A DNA stretch of 64,000 bases. Source: Vibrio sp. JC009 (lineage in GTDB: Bacteria; Pseudomonadota; Gammaproteobacteria; Enterobacterales; Vibrionaceae). The translations under genes were made by a program, and so were the position numbers. Numbering within the stretch: position 1 is the first letter of the stretch; each line of letters begins with the position of its first letter. The notes under the pieces were generated by a model. The model saw nothing but the letters and a program-made list of their open reading frames with translations, made no database searches and had not been told where the DNA came from. Positions 1 through 9,503 of the stretch are shown piece after piece. The stretch spans positions 2,108,001-2,172,000 of the forward strand of contig NZ_CP092106.1 of the NCBI RefSeq assembly GCF_029016485.1, read 5' to 3'.

Positions 1-109
1 GACAGAAATCACACATACATATACACTTTGGGATTGCATTCGAAATACAATGTATATACCATGTATATGAAATGTTTAGACAGTCGTCAGTTGCAATAAA
101 GGGGTCAAT

Positions 110-250
110 ATGCCAGTAAACAAAGATTTAAACAAAGCTCTAAAGTCATGGAACAAGCGCGAACTCACTGAGTTTAGTGAAGCACCACTATTGGTTCGAA
201 TCTCAGGTCTGATCATCGTATCAATCTCTGCTGTTCTTGCACTTATCTAG
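110..250 (+). CDS. small single-pass membrane protein, unrecognised
   Basis: A 46-residue ORF starting MPVNKDLNKALKSWNKRE, preceded by the ribosome-binding sequence AAAGGGG about 6 bases upstream. The N-terminal half is charged and the C-terminal half (about residues 28-46) is a hydrophobic segment ending in ALI, consistent with one membrane helix. It is followed at once by a strong hairpin terminator, so it looks like a complete monocistronic small gene. I do not recognise the family. The combination of good ribosome-binding site, helix and terminator is the only support. Confidence 0.6.
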   Translation: MPVNKDLNKALKSWNKRELTEFSEAPLLVRISGLIIVSISAVLALI

Positions 251-261
251 TAAAACCCTGT

Positions 262-297
262 ATAGAACTAAGCCCCTGTTTATCAGGGGTTCTATCA
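262..297 (+). terminator. rho-independent-type terminator of the small membrane protein gene
   Basis: GCCCCTG and CAGGGG arms around a TTTAT loop, extended outward by ATAGAA/TTCTAT. It lies just after the stop of the 46-residue ORF and before the convergent diguanylate cyclase gene. Confidence 0.7.
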
Positions 298-315
298 TTT
301 AGCACTTTATATTTC

Positions 316-2982
316 TTACTTTCTGCACACTCTGTTGCGTCCCGCGTTTTTTGCTTCATATAGCGCAATATCAACCCGCTTTAAGAACTCAGCAATATCC
401 TCTTCTGCCTTGTAAGTTGTTGTTCCAAAACTTGAAGTTAGCTGCTCAACCGGAGAAAAGTCCTGCTGCTCAATTAAAACTCTGAGTTTTTCAGAGGCTT
501 CATCAACATGCTCCGCATCCACTCCGGGCAAAAGAATCATAAACTCTTCCCCACCCCATCTTGCGAAAATATCTGATACACGGATATGCTGCTGAATCAA
601 ATCTGCAACCAGGATTAATACCTGATCACCCACATCGTGCCCATACTCATCATTTACTGCTTTAAAGTGATCCAGATCCAGCATAATTAAGCCAAGTGGC
701 AGTCCCATACGGTTAGACAGCTCAGTGTACTTTTTAAGCTCAAATTCCAGCTTTTGCCGGTTGCTGATATTGGTAAGCCTGTCAGTTTCAGCCAGCTTCT
801 GAAGCTGCTCTTCCAGTTCCTTCATCAGGGTAATATCTTTTACATTCAGCAGGATTCTCTCGTTATCCGGAAGTATTACCGCACTCAGAATCGTGTGAAC
901 AATCGTACCGTCTTTCCGGTGGCAGGTTTTAGTGACATCGTTAACGGCCCCGCCAGAGAACAGAGCCTTCATCTGATCTTCTATGCTTGTACCGTCATCA
1001 TCCTCGACAAAGCGCAACTCCAGCAGTGACATGTTCAGAAGCTCTTCCCGGTGGAATCCCAGCCCTTTGCAAAAGGCATCATTAAACTCAAGAACATTAA
1101 ACTCTAAATCAACCAGAGCAATGCCCGACTGAGAGTAATTAAATACCGCTTCAAGCTCTCTTTTCTGCTGCTCTATTTTTTCGTAGTTTTTCTTTCTCTG
1201 AGATATATCGCGAATCAAAGCAAAAAACCGCCCACCTTCAATGTCGGCATAACTGACGGAAACATCCACGTCAAACTCTTCACCACTTTTGCGTCTGTGT
1301 TTTGCCTCAAAGCTGGCTTTTCCCTGTTGCTTAACCATAGCGATATTGTCGCGGATCATCTCATCGCTATGTGCCATTTCAACAAAGGCAATTTTTCTGC
1401 CTATTAACTCCTGTTCAGAATAACCACTCATCTGGCAGTAGGATTCATTCACATCTAATATTTCGCCATAAGCATTGATAAGCCAGTACCCATCCTGAGT
1501 AGACTCAAGAAGTGAATTAAACCTGAGTTTCTCTGCCTCAATGGCCTGTTCTTTCTCTTTTCTGTCAGTGATATCTCTGAAGGCGGATACCGAATATTTC
1601 TTTCCTGAAATATGGCGGAATGACTTACTGGTTATCTCCACAAGGGCCAGGCTTCCGTTCTTGTGTGTGAAAAGCTCCTCCCCCTCAAAAATCCAGCCAT
1701 TTTGCAAAGACTTATAGATGGGGCACTCCTTTAAAGGCTGCGTTTCCTCCTCGCCCTGATGAGCATGGAAAATATCGTGGCCGATTTTTCCGATTATCTC
1801 TTCCGGCCGATACCCCAGAATTTCAGTAAATGTCGCATTGACATGAGTCACTGCTCCTCGTTCATCCATAACATAGAGGCCATCGCCGATGGTATCGTTA
1901 ATCACTTCCAGATGGTTTTTCTGGGAAATCAGCGTATCTGTAGACCTAATAAGCAACCTTGCTACGAAAAACAGTACCAGCAAAAACAGAGTACCTAAGA
2001 TAACTGAATTGCGGAAACTCTTTCCCAGCATGGTCATAAAAAGACTTTCTTCGTAGGAGACCAGGTATCCTGCTTTACGATGTTTAATATCCCATACCGG
2101 TATAAAAGTGACGGTCCAGTCTCTGCCATCTGCCTCAACAGCAACAGAAAATGGCCTGTTAGTTTTCATTTCTGTCTGAACTTTAGGGTACTCACTTAGC
2201 GCAACAAGCAACTTGTCATTATTATGAGCACCATTCGCTGCATGGTTTCCCACAGATAAAGACTTATCTATCACATAATCAGTATTAATCATTGAGGTGG
2301 GATACTGGTCTTTCCATTGCTCAAACAGCACTCCAAAGGCAACATCACGGTTGATGATTAACTGGTAACTCCTGGCGCTGTCCATCTCATCCATTTTATC
2401 TCTGATTTCATCAAAGGAGACACTGAGCTCAACGCTGCCAATATGCTGGTTTTGATAGGTCAGAGGAAAAATATTCCGGTAACCTGACTTTATCCGGCCA
2501 AACTCAAACCCTTCTACAATTCGCTTGTAACTGTTTGCTATTTCTACTGAGGGTCTGACCTCTCTCAGAGAATCTCCGTGCAGATCCGGCTTATGAAAGC
2601 GGAGGAAACTTTTTAAATCAGGCGTATGAAAGTGCAGTAACACCAATCCCTGATCACGCAATTGCTCATAAACCGGCCTTAGCTGAGAGTACAGCTTTTG
2701 ACGAGCCTGTTCCTGCTCCTCTCCACTGGAGTTGATTCCTGCCGCCACTGTTCTCAGCACATTTTCATTCTGAATAACCCCCTCTACCAGAGGTCTGGAT
2801 GAAAGGCGGAATAATTCAATACTACTGTTGTAAATGGTGGTAATAACAGAGACTTCTTTGGTCAGATGCAGCGTCTTTTTTGTACTGTAGTTATTGTTGA
2901 AATAGGCGTACATCCCTCCCCATAAAATAAGGAAGGAGACTAAGAGCGCTAGTTTCAGTTTGCCTATTGACGTTGTCAGCAT
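316..2982 (-). CDS. membrane-bound PAS-GGDEF diguanylate cyclase
   Basis: 888 residues. An N-terminal membrane helix (about 9-28), a large periplasmic Cache-like sensor region (about 35-320), a second helix (about 328-346), three PAS domains (about 355-470, 485-600, 610-725) and a C-terminal GGDEF domain (about 735-888). The active-site signature is RWGGEEF. The RVSD sequence five residues before it fits the RxxD inhibitory c-di-GMP site, so the enzyme should be active and product-inhibited. It would make c-di-GMP from two GTP at the inner membrane in response to a periplasmic and possibly a cytoplasmic PAS signal. No EAL domain follows. The ligand cannot be told from sequence. Confidence 0.93.
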   Translation of the reverse strand: MLTTSIGKLKLALLVSFLILWGGMYAYFNNNYSTKKTLHLTKEVSVITTIYNSSIELFRLSSRPLVEGVIQNENVLRTVAAGINSSGEEQEQARQKLYSQLRPVYEQLRDQGLVLLHFHTPDLKSFLRFHKPDLHGDSLREVRPSVEIANSYKRIVEGFEFGRIKSGYRNIFPLTYQNQHIGSVELSVSFDEIRDKMDEMDSARSYQLIINRDVAFGVLFEQWKDQYPTSMINTDYVIDKSLSVGNHAANGAHNNDKLLVALSEYPKVQTEMKTNRPFSVAVEADGRDWTVTFIPVWDIKHRKAGYLVSYEESLFMTMLGKSFRNSVILGTLFLLVLFFVARLLIRSTDTLISQKNHLEVINDTIGDGLYVMDERGAVTHVNATFTEILGYRPEEIIGKIGHDIFHAHQGEEETQPLKECPIYKSLQNGWIFEGEELFTHKNGSLALVEITSKSFRHISGKKYSVSAFRDITDRKEKEQAIEAEKLRFNSLLESTQDGYWLINAYGEILDVNESYCQMSGYSEQELIGRKIAFVEMAHSDEMIRDNIAMVKQQGKASFEAKHRRKSGEEFDVDVSVSYADIEGGRFFALIRDISQRKKNYEKIEQQKRELEAVFNYSQSGIALVDLEFNVLEFNDAFCKGLGFHREELLNMSLLELRFVEDDDGTSIEDQMKALFSGGAVNDVTKTCHRKDGTIVHTILSAVILPDNERILLNVKDITLMKELEEQLQKLAETDRLTNISNRQKLEFELKKYTELSNRMGLPLGLIMLDLDHFKAVNDEYGHDVGDQVLILVADLIQQHIRVSDIFARWGGEEFMILLPGVDAEHVDEASEKLRVLIEQQDFSPVEQLTSSFGTTTYKAEEDIAEFLKRVDIALYEAKNAGRNRVCRK

Positions 2983-3035
2983 ATGTTATTTTTTAAATGA
3001 AACTGTTTGGATATACTCAAGTATAGATACAAACA

Positions 3036-3067
3036 AAAAAAGTCGGGAAGAAAATTCCCGACTTTTT
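3036..3067. terminator. bidirectional terminator
   Basis: AAAAAGTCGGGAA and TTCCCGACTTTTT form a near-perfect stem around a short A-rich loop. The symmetrical A/T tracts would serve the leftward DUF2986 / kinase transcript. Confidence 0.8.
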
Positions 3068-3103
3068 AAACAGATACTGATTTTAAACCTTTTAGGCACT
3101 AAA

Positions 3104-3259
3104 TTAGGGCAGGTTAGTTTCATTATCCTGCTGCTCTGCTTCAAGCTTTGCACGTTCGGCTTTAGAGATGTACTTCGGCTTATTGCTCTTGTGCAGTTTG
3201 GCGTTTTTCTTTTTTTGCTTGCTCTTCAGGATTTGATTGATTCGCTTCTTTCTGTTCAT
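3104..3259 (-). CDS. DUF2986-type small basic protein
   Basis: 51 residues, MNRKKRINQILKSKQKKK at the N-terminus and the characteristic PKYISKAERAKLEAE segment. This matches what I know of DUF2986, a short lysine-rich family found in Vibrio and Shewanella, of unknown function. The first 20 residues are very basic, suggesting nucleic-acid binding, which is inference only. It sits 83 bases downstream of the kinase gene on the same strand and is closed by the bidirectional terminator. Confidence 0.8.
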   Translation of the reverse strand: MNRKKRINQILKSKQKKKNAKLHKSNKPKYISKAERAKLEAEQQDNETNLP

Positions 3260-3342
3260 AATTTGCTCAGGCTAATTAACTCGCAGAGGAGGATACCCAG
3301 TTCACAGACAATTAGCAATACGCTCAATAGCGTGAATAGCGG

Positions 3343-5388
3343 TTAAGATACATCACTAAATTCTGCTTTTGAGCGGAGGAAAATAGCAAACTCAGAACCT
3401 TTACCCGGCTCGGATTGTACCTTAATCGTTCCACCCACCTGTTCAAGCAGGCTTTGAGATACGGAAAGGCCTAAGCCTGTACCCTCTTTTTTGGTAGTAA
3501 AAAACGGATCGAAAATCTGCGCTATATCATCAGGCGCTATGCCAGCTCCGTTATCACAAACCCGGATAACACAACCAAGACACGCTTCTTTATCTACCCA
3601 GTTTTCAGTAGAAACCTTTATGCTTCCCGCACTCCCGGTTGCCTGAATGGCATTCATCAGAAGGTTAATCAACACCTGAAGGAGCTGGCTTCGGCTTACC
3701 TCAGCAAACTCAGTCGCGTTCAGCTCTGTATCAATCGTAAACTTGTTCGGTTTAATACCCGATTTTACCAGTATGGCGCTCTCTTTAACCAACGCATTGA
3801 TATCCATCTGACTCAACTCACTGCAGGTATCATCGCTACGACTGTACTGTAGCAGGCTTCTGGTGATTTTTCTGATGCGGTCGAGCTGATCTAAAATCAT
3901 ATCCAGCTCTTCTTTTCCCCGCTCAGGTTCATCTCTGAACTCATACTTAAGCAGCTCGGTATTTCCAAGAATCACGGCGGTCGGGTTATTTATCTCGTGA
4001 GCAATACCCGCCGTCAGCTTACCCAGTGCCGCCAATTTTTCACTGACCACCAGCTTATCCCTGGTGTCGTTAAGTAGCTGAATATGATGCTGCAGCTCTA
4101 TCGTTTTCGTTACCAGACTTTCCGTGCGCTCTTCTACCTTCTGTTCCAGTAATTCCGCATCACTCTTAATTCTGTGGTTTCTTTCCTGCAGCAGATCCAG
4201 CATCCGGTCAAACTGTTCAGCCAGCACATTCAGCTCATGCTGATCGTTCAGACCAATATTGCCGATACGCTTATCTTTTCCTTTTCGTATACAAGAAACA
4301 ACATTTGAAATGCGCTCGATAGGATAAAACAGCGCTTGCGACTCCCGGTATACAAACCATGCACCAATGACCAGAGTGGCAAGAATCATCAAAGCTATTG
4401 CTAACAGATTGTTCAGATATTGATTTATCAGCGGCCAGACTTTATAACCGGTATAAAGCATGCCCACGACATTACCCTTATAGTCGTATAACGCATGATA
4501 TGACGATATGTACCAGTCATCATACACATAGGCACTATCAACATACTTCTCTTCATTCTTAATTACACGCTCAGTCACTTCCTGTGAAGCGTAAGTCCCT
4601 AATGCGCGGTTTTTGCTGTTCAGGTTTTCTGCCGGAACATTCGTTGCAATACGCAAGTCATCCAAAAATACGGTGACTGTCCCTTCCTTAGCCAGATAAC
4701 CCTCACCCATTAAGTAGATATGATCCCGGATGGAATCAACCAACTTACAGCTGTTATTGACTAAGGTGCCTGCATCAATGCCACCTGCAAGCTTGCCATC
4801 TATATACACAGGTACCAATGTCCGGATCACCAGCCCTCGGGACTCAATACCCTGGGAGTACAGAACTGACAGGTGAGCCTGGCTTCGAAGCTCAGTTGAA
4901 ATTGAGTTAAGCGTGAAGGAATCCATGACCTGCAGAAAAGTCACCTGACTTTCTGACTCTGCTAACCGCTCTTTAAGGAAGCTGTCGTCCGCCCTGCGCC
5001 ATCTTAAATAGTCCAGGCTGCTTTGCTGCTCTTTGTCTTCTAACCAGCGATTTATTTCGTTTTCCCGGTGATTCTTACCGGGCTCAGAAGAGTGAAACAG
5101 ACGATACAATTCAGATGAGTTTGCGATGGACTTCACCTGATCGCTCTGCCGCAGTTTAAGTGTTTCTACAAAGTTCTCCGCATGCCACAACCTCTCTTCC
5201 ACATCCGTTAACGCATTTTTCCACGTATACGCTAAGCCCCAATATAAGGCTATGCCTATCAGCACAACAATCGTTAAAAGAACAGGTACGGTGGTCAGAA
5301 CAAGCAGGCGATAGCGCACCTTTGTCTTAATTAAGGTGTAATACTTTTTTAGTGAACACTTTACAGAGGTTTGATTAGCTGTGTCCAT
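3343..5388 (-). CDS. Cache-domain sensor histidine kinase
   Basis: 681 residues. Helices at about 28-50 and 326-347 enclose a periplasmic double-Cache-type sensor that contains the GNVVGMLYTGY segment typical of Cache_3/Cache_2 fusions. A HAMP-like linker (about 347-402), a coiled coil (about 405-450), a dimerisation/phosphoacceptor domain with AGIAHEINNP (His464), and a HATPase domain with the DNGAGI and TGLGLS boxes follow. This is a DctB/NtrB-like class I kinase. The start codon touches the stop codon of the response regulator gene, so the two are translationally coupled and surely partners. The regulator is unusual (see that entry), so the output of this pair is not obvious. Confidence 0.93.
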   Translation of the reverse strand: MDTANQTSVKCSLKKYYTLIKTKVRYRLLVLTTVPVLLTIVVLIGIALYWGLAYTWKNALTDVEERLWHAENFVETLKLRQSDQVKSIANSSELYRLFHSSEPGKNHRENEINRWLEDKEQQSSLDYLRWRRADDSFLKERLAESESQVTFLQVMDSFTLNSISTELRSQAHLSVLYSQGIESRGLVIRTLVPVYIDGKLAGGIDAGTLVNNSCKLVDSIRDHIYLMGEGYLAKEGTVTVFLDDLRIATNVPAENLNSKNRALGTYASQEVTERVIKNEEKYVDSAYVYDDWYISSYHALYDYKGNVVGMLYTGYKVWPLINQYLNNLLAIALMILATLVIGAWFVYRESQALFYPIERISNVVSCIRKGKDKRIGNIGLNDQHELNVLAEQFDRMLDLLQERNHRIKSDAELLEQKVEERTESLVTKTIELQHHIQLLNDTRDKLVVSEKLAALGKLTAGIAHEINNPTAVILGNTELLKYEFRDEPERGKEELDMILDQLDRIRKITRSLLQYSRSDDTCSELSQMDINALVKESAILVKSGIKPNKFTIDTELNATEFAEVSRSQLLQVLINLLMNAIQATGSAGSIKVSTENWVDKEACLGCVIRVCDNGAGIAPDDIAQIFDPFFTTKKEGTGLGLSVSQSLLEQVGGTIKVQSEPGKGSEFAIFLRSKAEFSDVS

Positions 5389-6854
5389 CAGCCACTCTGA
5401 CTTTCCCAGTCTTTAAACTTGCGCTCCAGCGTCTTTCGGGATACACCCAACTGCTTGGCTGCAGCGGATTTATTGCCGTCATGTTCATGAAAGACCTGCT
5501 GAATATGTGACTTCTCCACATCCTTCAGGGTCCACTCACTGGGATAACCATTCGACTTGCCAGTGCTGAAATCAGCAAATGGATCGCTGAAGCCGTCATG
5601 TGACGACGCAAGATGAATCTTACTCTGCAGCGCTCCGACATCCAGATTAAGTTCTGAGCGGCATTGGTAAGGTGACTTCCCAAGCAATAAGCAGCGCTCC
5701 ACCATATTTTTCAGCTCGCGAATATTGCCTGGCCAGTCATACTCACGCAAGGTGAAATAGTCTTTGTCACTCCATACCGGCGCAGTAATGCCATTCTCTG
5801 TACATATGCTGTTTTGGAAATAGGAAGCAAGCTCTCCCAGATCCGCTTTGCGCTCCCGCAAAGGAGCAATATCAATCTGCAAGACATTCAGCCTGTAAAA
5901 AAGATCTTTACGAAAGCGCCCTTCTGCAACTTCCTGTTTAAGATTTTTATTGGTAGCGGCAATGATTCTGACATCAATCTTAATGGACTGATCTGAACCA
6001 ACCGCGCGTATCTTACGCTCTTCAAGCACGCGTAGCAGCGAGAGCTGAACTGAATCGGGCATCTCATTCACCGCATCTAAAAACAGCGTACCGGAATTAG
6101 CCACCTTGAACATGCCTTCCCGGGCGCTGGTAAATCCGTTTCTTGAGTTCGCTACATGACCGAAAAGTTCACTTTCCAGTAAGTCTTCAGAAATTGCACC
6201 GCAATTGACCGGTACAAATGGCCCCGAGCGTCCGCTTTTCTCATGCAGCCCTCTCGCAACCAGTTCTTTACCGGTCCCGGACTCGCCCTGAATCAACACA
6301 GTTGCCATTGAAGGCGCATACTGCTCTATGGTTGCCAGCAGTTTTTTGGTCTTTTCTGACTGGCCAATAATCTCTCCCGGCACAAAGCGCTGAAAGTCAC
6401 GCGTCACGGCATAGTGCATGCGGTCAGCCAGGAGCTTGTTTGCACATTGAGTAACAGACTGGATCATCTGATCCATATTGAACGGCTTAAGAATAAAGTC
6501 AGACGCACCCAGTTTAATGGCTGCAATAGTCGTCTCAAGATCGGCGTATCCGGTCATAAAAATGACCCGGGCATTGTCGTTCGGGTCATCGAATAGTTCA
6601 TTCCATTCGATTCCGCTGCGTCCCGGAAGGTTGACATCGAGAATAACGATATCGAAATAGTGACGGGATCTGAGCTCTTCTGCCTCTTCTATGCTGGAAG
6701 CACAGGAAATGTTGACAAAGAACTTCCCGAGAATTTTAGTCAGTAAAGACTGCATTCCTTCTTCATCATCAACGATAAGAACGGATATCGCCTGGTATTT
6801 CCTAATTACGGAGTTTTCATTTTGCTGCGTAGCTGTGTTTGTATGTTTAGGCAT
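5388..6854 (-). CDS. NtrC-family response regulator with altered sigma-54 motifs
   Basis: About 488 residues from the ATG at 6854; an in-frame TTG at 6866 would add four. Receiver domain with LDVNLPG (phospho-Asp near residue 73), AAA+ domain with intact Walker A GESGTGKE and arginine region FRKDLFYRLNV, and a C-terminal Fis-type helix-turn-helix (NKSAAAKQLGVSRKTLERKF). Two hallmark motifs are changed: the GAFTGA sigma-54 contact loop reads NGFTSA, and Walker B reads LFLDAVNEMP, with the usual DE pair changed to DA. In this family those changes normally abolish sigma-54 activation and ATP hydrolysis. It may instead act as a phosphorylation-controlled DNA binder, as proposed for VpsR-like regulators. 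First gene of the operon with the kinase. Confidence 0.9.
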   Translation of the reverse strand: MPKHTNTATQQNENSVIRKYQAISVLIVDDEEGMQSLLTKILGKFFVNISCASSIEEAEELRSRHYFDIVILDVNLPGRSGIEWNELFDDPNDNARVIFMTGYADLETTIAAIKLGASDFILKPFNMDQMIQSVTQCANKLLADRMHYAVTRDFQRFVPGEIIGQSEKTKKLLATIEQYAPSMATVLIQGESGTGKELVARGLHEKSGRSGPFVPVNCGAISEDLLESELFGHVANSRNGFTSAREGMFKVANSGTLFLDAVNEMPDSVQLSLLRVLEERKIRAVGSDQSIKIDVRIIAATNKNLKQEVAEGRFRKDLFYRLNVLQIDIAPLRERKADLGELASYFQNSICTENGITAPVWSDKDYFTLREYDWPGNIRELKNMVERCLLLGKSPYQCRSELNLDVGALQSKIHLASSHDGFSDPFADFSTGKSNGYPSEWTLKDVEKSHIQQVFHEHDGNKSAAAKQLGVSRKTLERKFKDWESQSG

Positions 6855-6887
6855 TGTAAATAGCAAACATCTTTCATTTGTTATATT

Positions 6888-6908
6888 AGCCCCACAAATT
6901 GAGGGGCT
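6888..6908 (-). terminator. possible weak terminator after the DUF1016-type gene
   Basis: AGCCCC and GGGGCT arms around a 9-base loop, in an AT-rich gap between the DUF1016-type gene and the response regulator gene. There is no strong T run, so efficiency is uncertain. Confidence 0.35.
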
Positions 6909-7036
6909 AAATTTATTATTAATTATCTACAATGCTATCAGAATACTATGCCATACCCTATCATTTTTTGAGCAACACATTGCATAGGCCAATTTTTAGT
7001 TATTAATCATTAACATACGTATATACGCAAATAAGG

Positions 7037-7504
7037 TTATTCCGCTTTTTCCGGGCTATCTGCAGGTTCAGAACCTATTCGTTTACCCAGAGTACAAACT
7101 GGCCAGCGCTCCTGAATCGCCATATTGGTATAAAACTGCCTTTTTACCGGGTCATCGACATAAATCAGAACTTTCAGATGATCCCAGCTCAGTTGATCAC
7201 ACAGCGCATTAACAATCTCGGTATGGGGAAACACTTGCGCAAATTTGATGCAAGAGTGTAAATGTTCCTGACTCCAGTCACTGCCAAACTCGCCGGTTAA
7301 CCGTTCAGAAAGAACCGTAACTATTTGTTCTTCAAACGCGGCGAGTTCGCCCTTCACTATCTCATTACGGATACAGCTTCCGACTTGCCAGTAAACCTGT
7401 GCTAGTCCGGAACCTTCTGCCACCCCGGCACGCTGCCTGATAGCATAAATAAGTCCGGACACTTGATTTTCAAAGCTAGATTGAGGCGTTTTTTTATCAG
7501 TCAT
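7037..7504 (-). CDS. short DUF1016 N-terminal-like protein, probably truncated
   Basis: 155 residues. The segment LAQVYWQVGSCIRNEI, followed later by LSWDHLKVLIYVDDPVKRQFY and ERWPVCTLGKRI, matches the N-terminal domain of the DUF1016/YhcG family. Full family members are about 330-380 residues and carry a C-terminal PD-(D/E)xK nuclease-like domain. Here the reading frame ends just after the N-terminal domain, so the nuclease part is missing. It may be a decayed remnant or a stand-alone domain protein. Same strand as lysA but 87 bases away, so co-transcription is uncertain. Confidence 0.7.
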   Translation of the reverse strand: MTDKKTPQSSFENQVSGLIYAIRQRAGVAEGSGLAQVYWQVGSCIRNEIVKGELAAFEEQIVTVLSERLTGEFGSDWSQEHLHSCIKFAQVFPHTEIVNALCDQLSWDHLKVLIYVDDPVKRQFYTNMAIQERWPVCTLGKRIGSEPADSPEKAE

Positions 7505-7591
7505 ATCAGCACTTTATTTGGTTAAATGCTGTGTATTATTAATCACATAGAAAAAGATATTTTCTGGTTATTAGACTGATTTTTGGTATGA

Positions 7592-8863
7592 CTATAACAC
7601 CTGTACATTTTGTTCAAATGCCATCAGTGCCTGCTGACTTATCGGCTGGCGAATAATCTTGGCTTCAGCACCATTTACCATTATCTCAGGAATGATAGTA
7701 CGGCTGTTATAGGCTGAATTCATCACCGAACAGTAAGCGCCCGTGTATGGGAATACCACTAGATCACCCGCTTGCAATTCATCACTTAGCGGATAATCAC
7801 GCACAAAGGTATCTGTACTTTCGCAAATAGGGCCGACGATATCATATTCCTGTGTAGAATCTGCCACTGGCTCAGCGACGGTCACGATAGGATGAACCGC
7901 TTGATACAGCGCAGGACGCATCAGGTCATTCATTCCTGCATCGAGAATAACAAACGTTTTGGGATCAGCCTTCTTCACATAATTTATACGCGATACCAGA
8001 ACTCCGGTATCAGCGACCAAAGAACGCCCGGGCTCAACAATTACTGTGCCCTTAAAATGCCGGGTTCCTGTAGCGATTACGTCAGCGATGGTTTCAAAGT
8101 CCAGAGCAGAACCTTGGCCGTAGTCAATGCCAAAACCTCCACCCAAATCCAGGCGGGTAATTTCAACGCCTTCTTGTGCCAACTGTTCAACCAAAGACAT
8201 CATTTTGCCAATCGCGATACGATAAGGCTCAGCATCGCAAAGCTGCGAACCTATGTGCATCGCCAGGCCTTTGATAGTCAGGTGGCGATTACCAGCGTAT
8301 TGCTGACTCAGCTCTGTCACTCGCTCCAACTCAATACCAAACTTATTACCTTTTTGGCCCGTAGTAATATTTTTATGGGTATTAACCGTTACATCGGGGT
8401 TCACCCGCAATGCTACAGTGACCTGAGCATTTTGCCGTTCGGCCAACTCGGCTAACAGTGCCAGCTCTTCGGCAGATTCCACATTAAACTGCCCCACACC
8501 TATTTCAATGGCTGCATTGAGTTCAGCCGTACTTTTCCCCACACCCGATAAAATCATACGCTGAGCGGCAAAACCAGTGGCTAAAGCTCGCTCCATCTCA
8601 CCTCCGGAAACCAGGTCGACACCCAGCCCCTGCTCAGCGAGCAACTGCAGAATATGAAGGGTGCTATTGGCCTTCATTGCGTAGTGAATCTGAATGCCCC
8701 GCGACTCAAAAGCATCTTTGCAGCGACGCACATTGTCCAGTAAACGGGCTGTGGAATAGCAGTAAAAAGGTGTTGTCACCTTTTCAGCAAGCGCACGGAT
8801 CTGACAGGATTCCATTTGCAACTCTCGCTGATGATAATAAACTGGCTCGATTAGTCGTGTCAC
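7592..8863 (-). CDS. lysA: diaminopimelate decarboxylase (LysA family)
   Basis: 423 residues, a fold-III PLP-dependent decarboxylase that would convert meso-diaminopimelate to lysine. HYAMKAN holds the PLP lysine, HIGSQ and GGGFGIDYG are the conserved barrel motifs, EPGRSLVADTG binds phosphate, and CESTDTF near residue 327 is the catalytic cysteine motif. Start is GTG with AAGGAG about 8 bases upstream. It is divergent from an Lrp-type regulator, unlike the usual lysA-dapF arrangement, so it may be a second, regulated copy. Related ornithine/arginine decarboxylases are less likely given the CESTD motif and length. Confidence 0.88.
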   Translation of the reverse strand: MTRLIEPVYYHQRELQMESCQIRALAEKVTTPFYCYSTARLLDNVRRCKDAFESRGIQIHYAMKANSTLHILQLLAEQGLGVDLVSGGEMERALATGFAAQRMILSGVGKSTAELNAAIEIGVGQFNVESAEELALLAELAERQNAQVTVALRVNPDVTVNTHKNITTGQKGNKFGIELERVTELSQQYAGNRHLTIKGLAMHIGSQLCDAEPYRIAIGKMMSLVEQLAQEGVEITRLDLGGGFGIDYGQGSALDFETIADVIATGTRHFKGTVIVEPGRSLVADTGVLVSRINYVKKADPKTFVILDAGMNDLMRPALYQAVHPIVTVAEPVADSTQEYDIVGPICESTDTFVRDYPLSDELQAGDLVVFPYTGAYCSVMNSAYNSRTIIPEIMVNGAEAKIIRQPISQQALMAFEQNVQVL

Positions 8864-9045
8864 GGTATAGCTCCTTCAATTTAAAGCGGACAAAACCTCT
8901 TGTTTGTCCCTGAAAAAGAGCTTACGTTAATCGACTTGAGCTGACTGCTGACAGATCCACTGAAGCTGCCGTCATAAAGACGGAATTTTAGTGAAAATGC
9001 CTGTATGAGCATCAGAATGACACTTTACAACTGCCCGAAAACGCC

Positions 9046-9465
9046 ATGGATAAGTTTGATCAAGCCATTATTAACCTACTGACCGAAAACTCTCGCCAGT
9101 CCGTTGCCACCATTGGAGACGCTATTGGCTTATCCCGCACAGCGGTAAATGAACGCATTCGTAAACTCGAAGAGAGAGGAACAATACGAAGATATACGAT
9201 AGAACTGGGCCATGAATCTCAGGAGCAGTCGATCTGTGCCTATTTTGAACTCACCTTTCATCCCTTCGAGCCCACTTCTGTTATGCAACAACTGCAAACA
9301 ATTCCGGAAATACGTCAGGCACATGCGCTCAGTGGTTCAACCGATGTTCTGCTGTTTGTTCAAGCCCGCTCCATGGAGCGGCTCAATCAGGTACGTCAGC
9401 AACTGTCTGGCTTAGATAACCTGGGAAAAATAGTAACATCCACTGCGATGGAGCGGTTGGTATAA
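9046..9465 (+). CDS. Lrp/AsnC family transcriptional regulator
   Basis: 139 residues. N-terminal winged helix-turn-helix (DQAIINLLTENSRQSVATIG, then GLSRTAVNERIRKLEERGTI) and a C-terminal RAM ligand-binding domain (about 60-135). Transcribed away from the lysA homologue across a 180-base gap, so it is likely to regulate lysA and itself in response to an amino acid. The C-terminal half is short, typical of AsnC-like members. Confidence 0.88.
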   Translation: MDKFDQAIINLLTENSRQSVATIGDAIGLSRTAVNERIRKLEERGTIRRYTIELGHESQEQSICAYFELTFHPFEPTSVMQQLQTIPEIRQAHALSGSTDVLLFVQARSMERLNQVRQQLSGLDNLGKIVTSTAMERLV

Positions 9466-9470
9466 AGAAC

Positions 9471-9495
9471 AAAAGGCTCGCCTTATAGTGAGCCT
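9471..9495 (-). terminator. terminator between convergent lrp-type and HAD genes
   Basis: AGGCTC and GAGCCT arms; on the minus strand the stem is followed by TTTTGTTCTTT, so it would mainly stop the HAD gene transcript. Confidence 0.6.
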
Positions 9496-9503
9496 CTTGT
9501 CGT

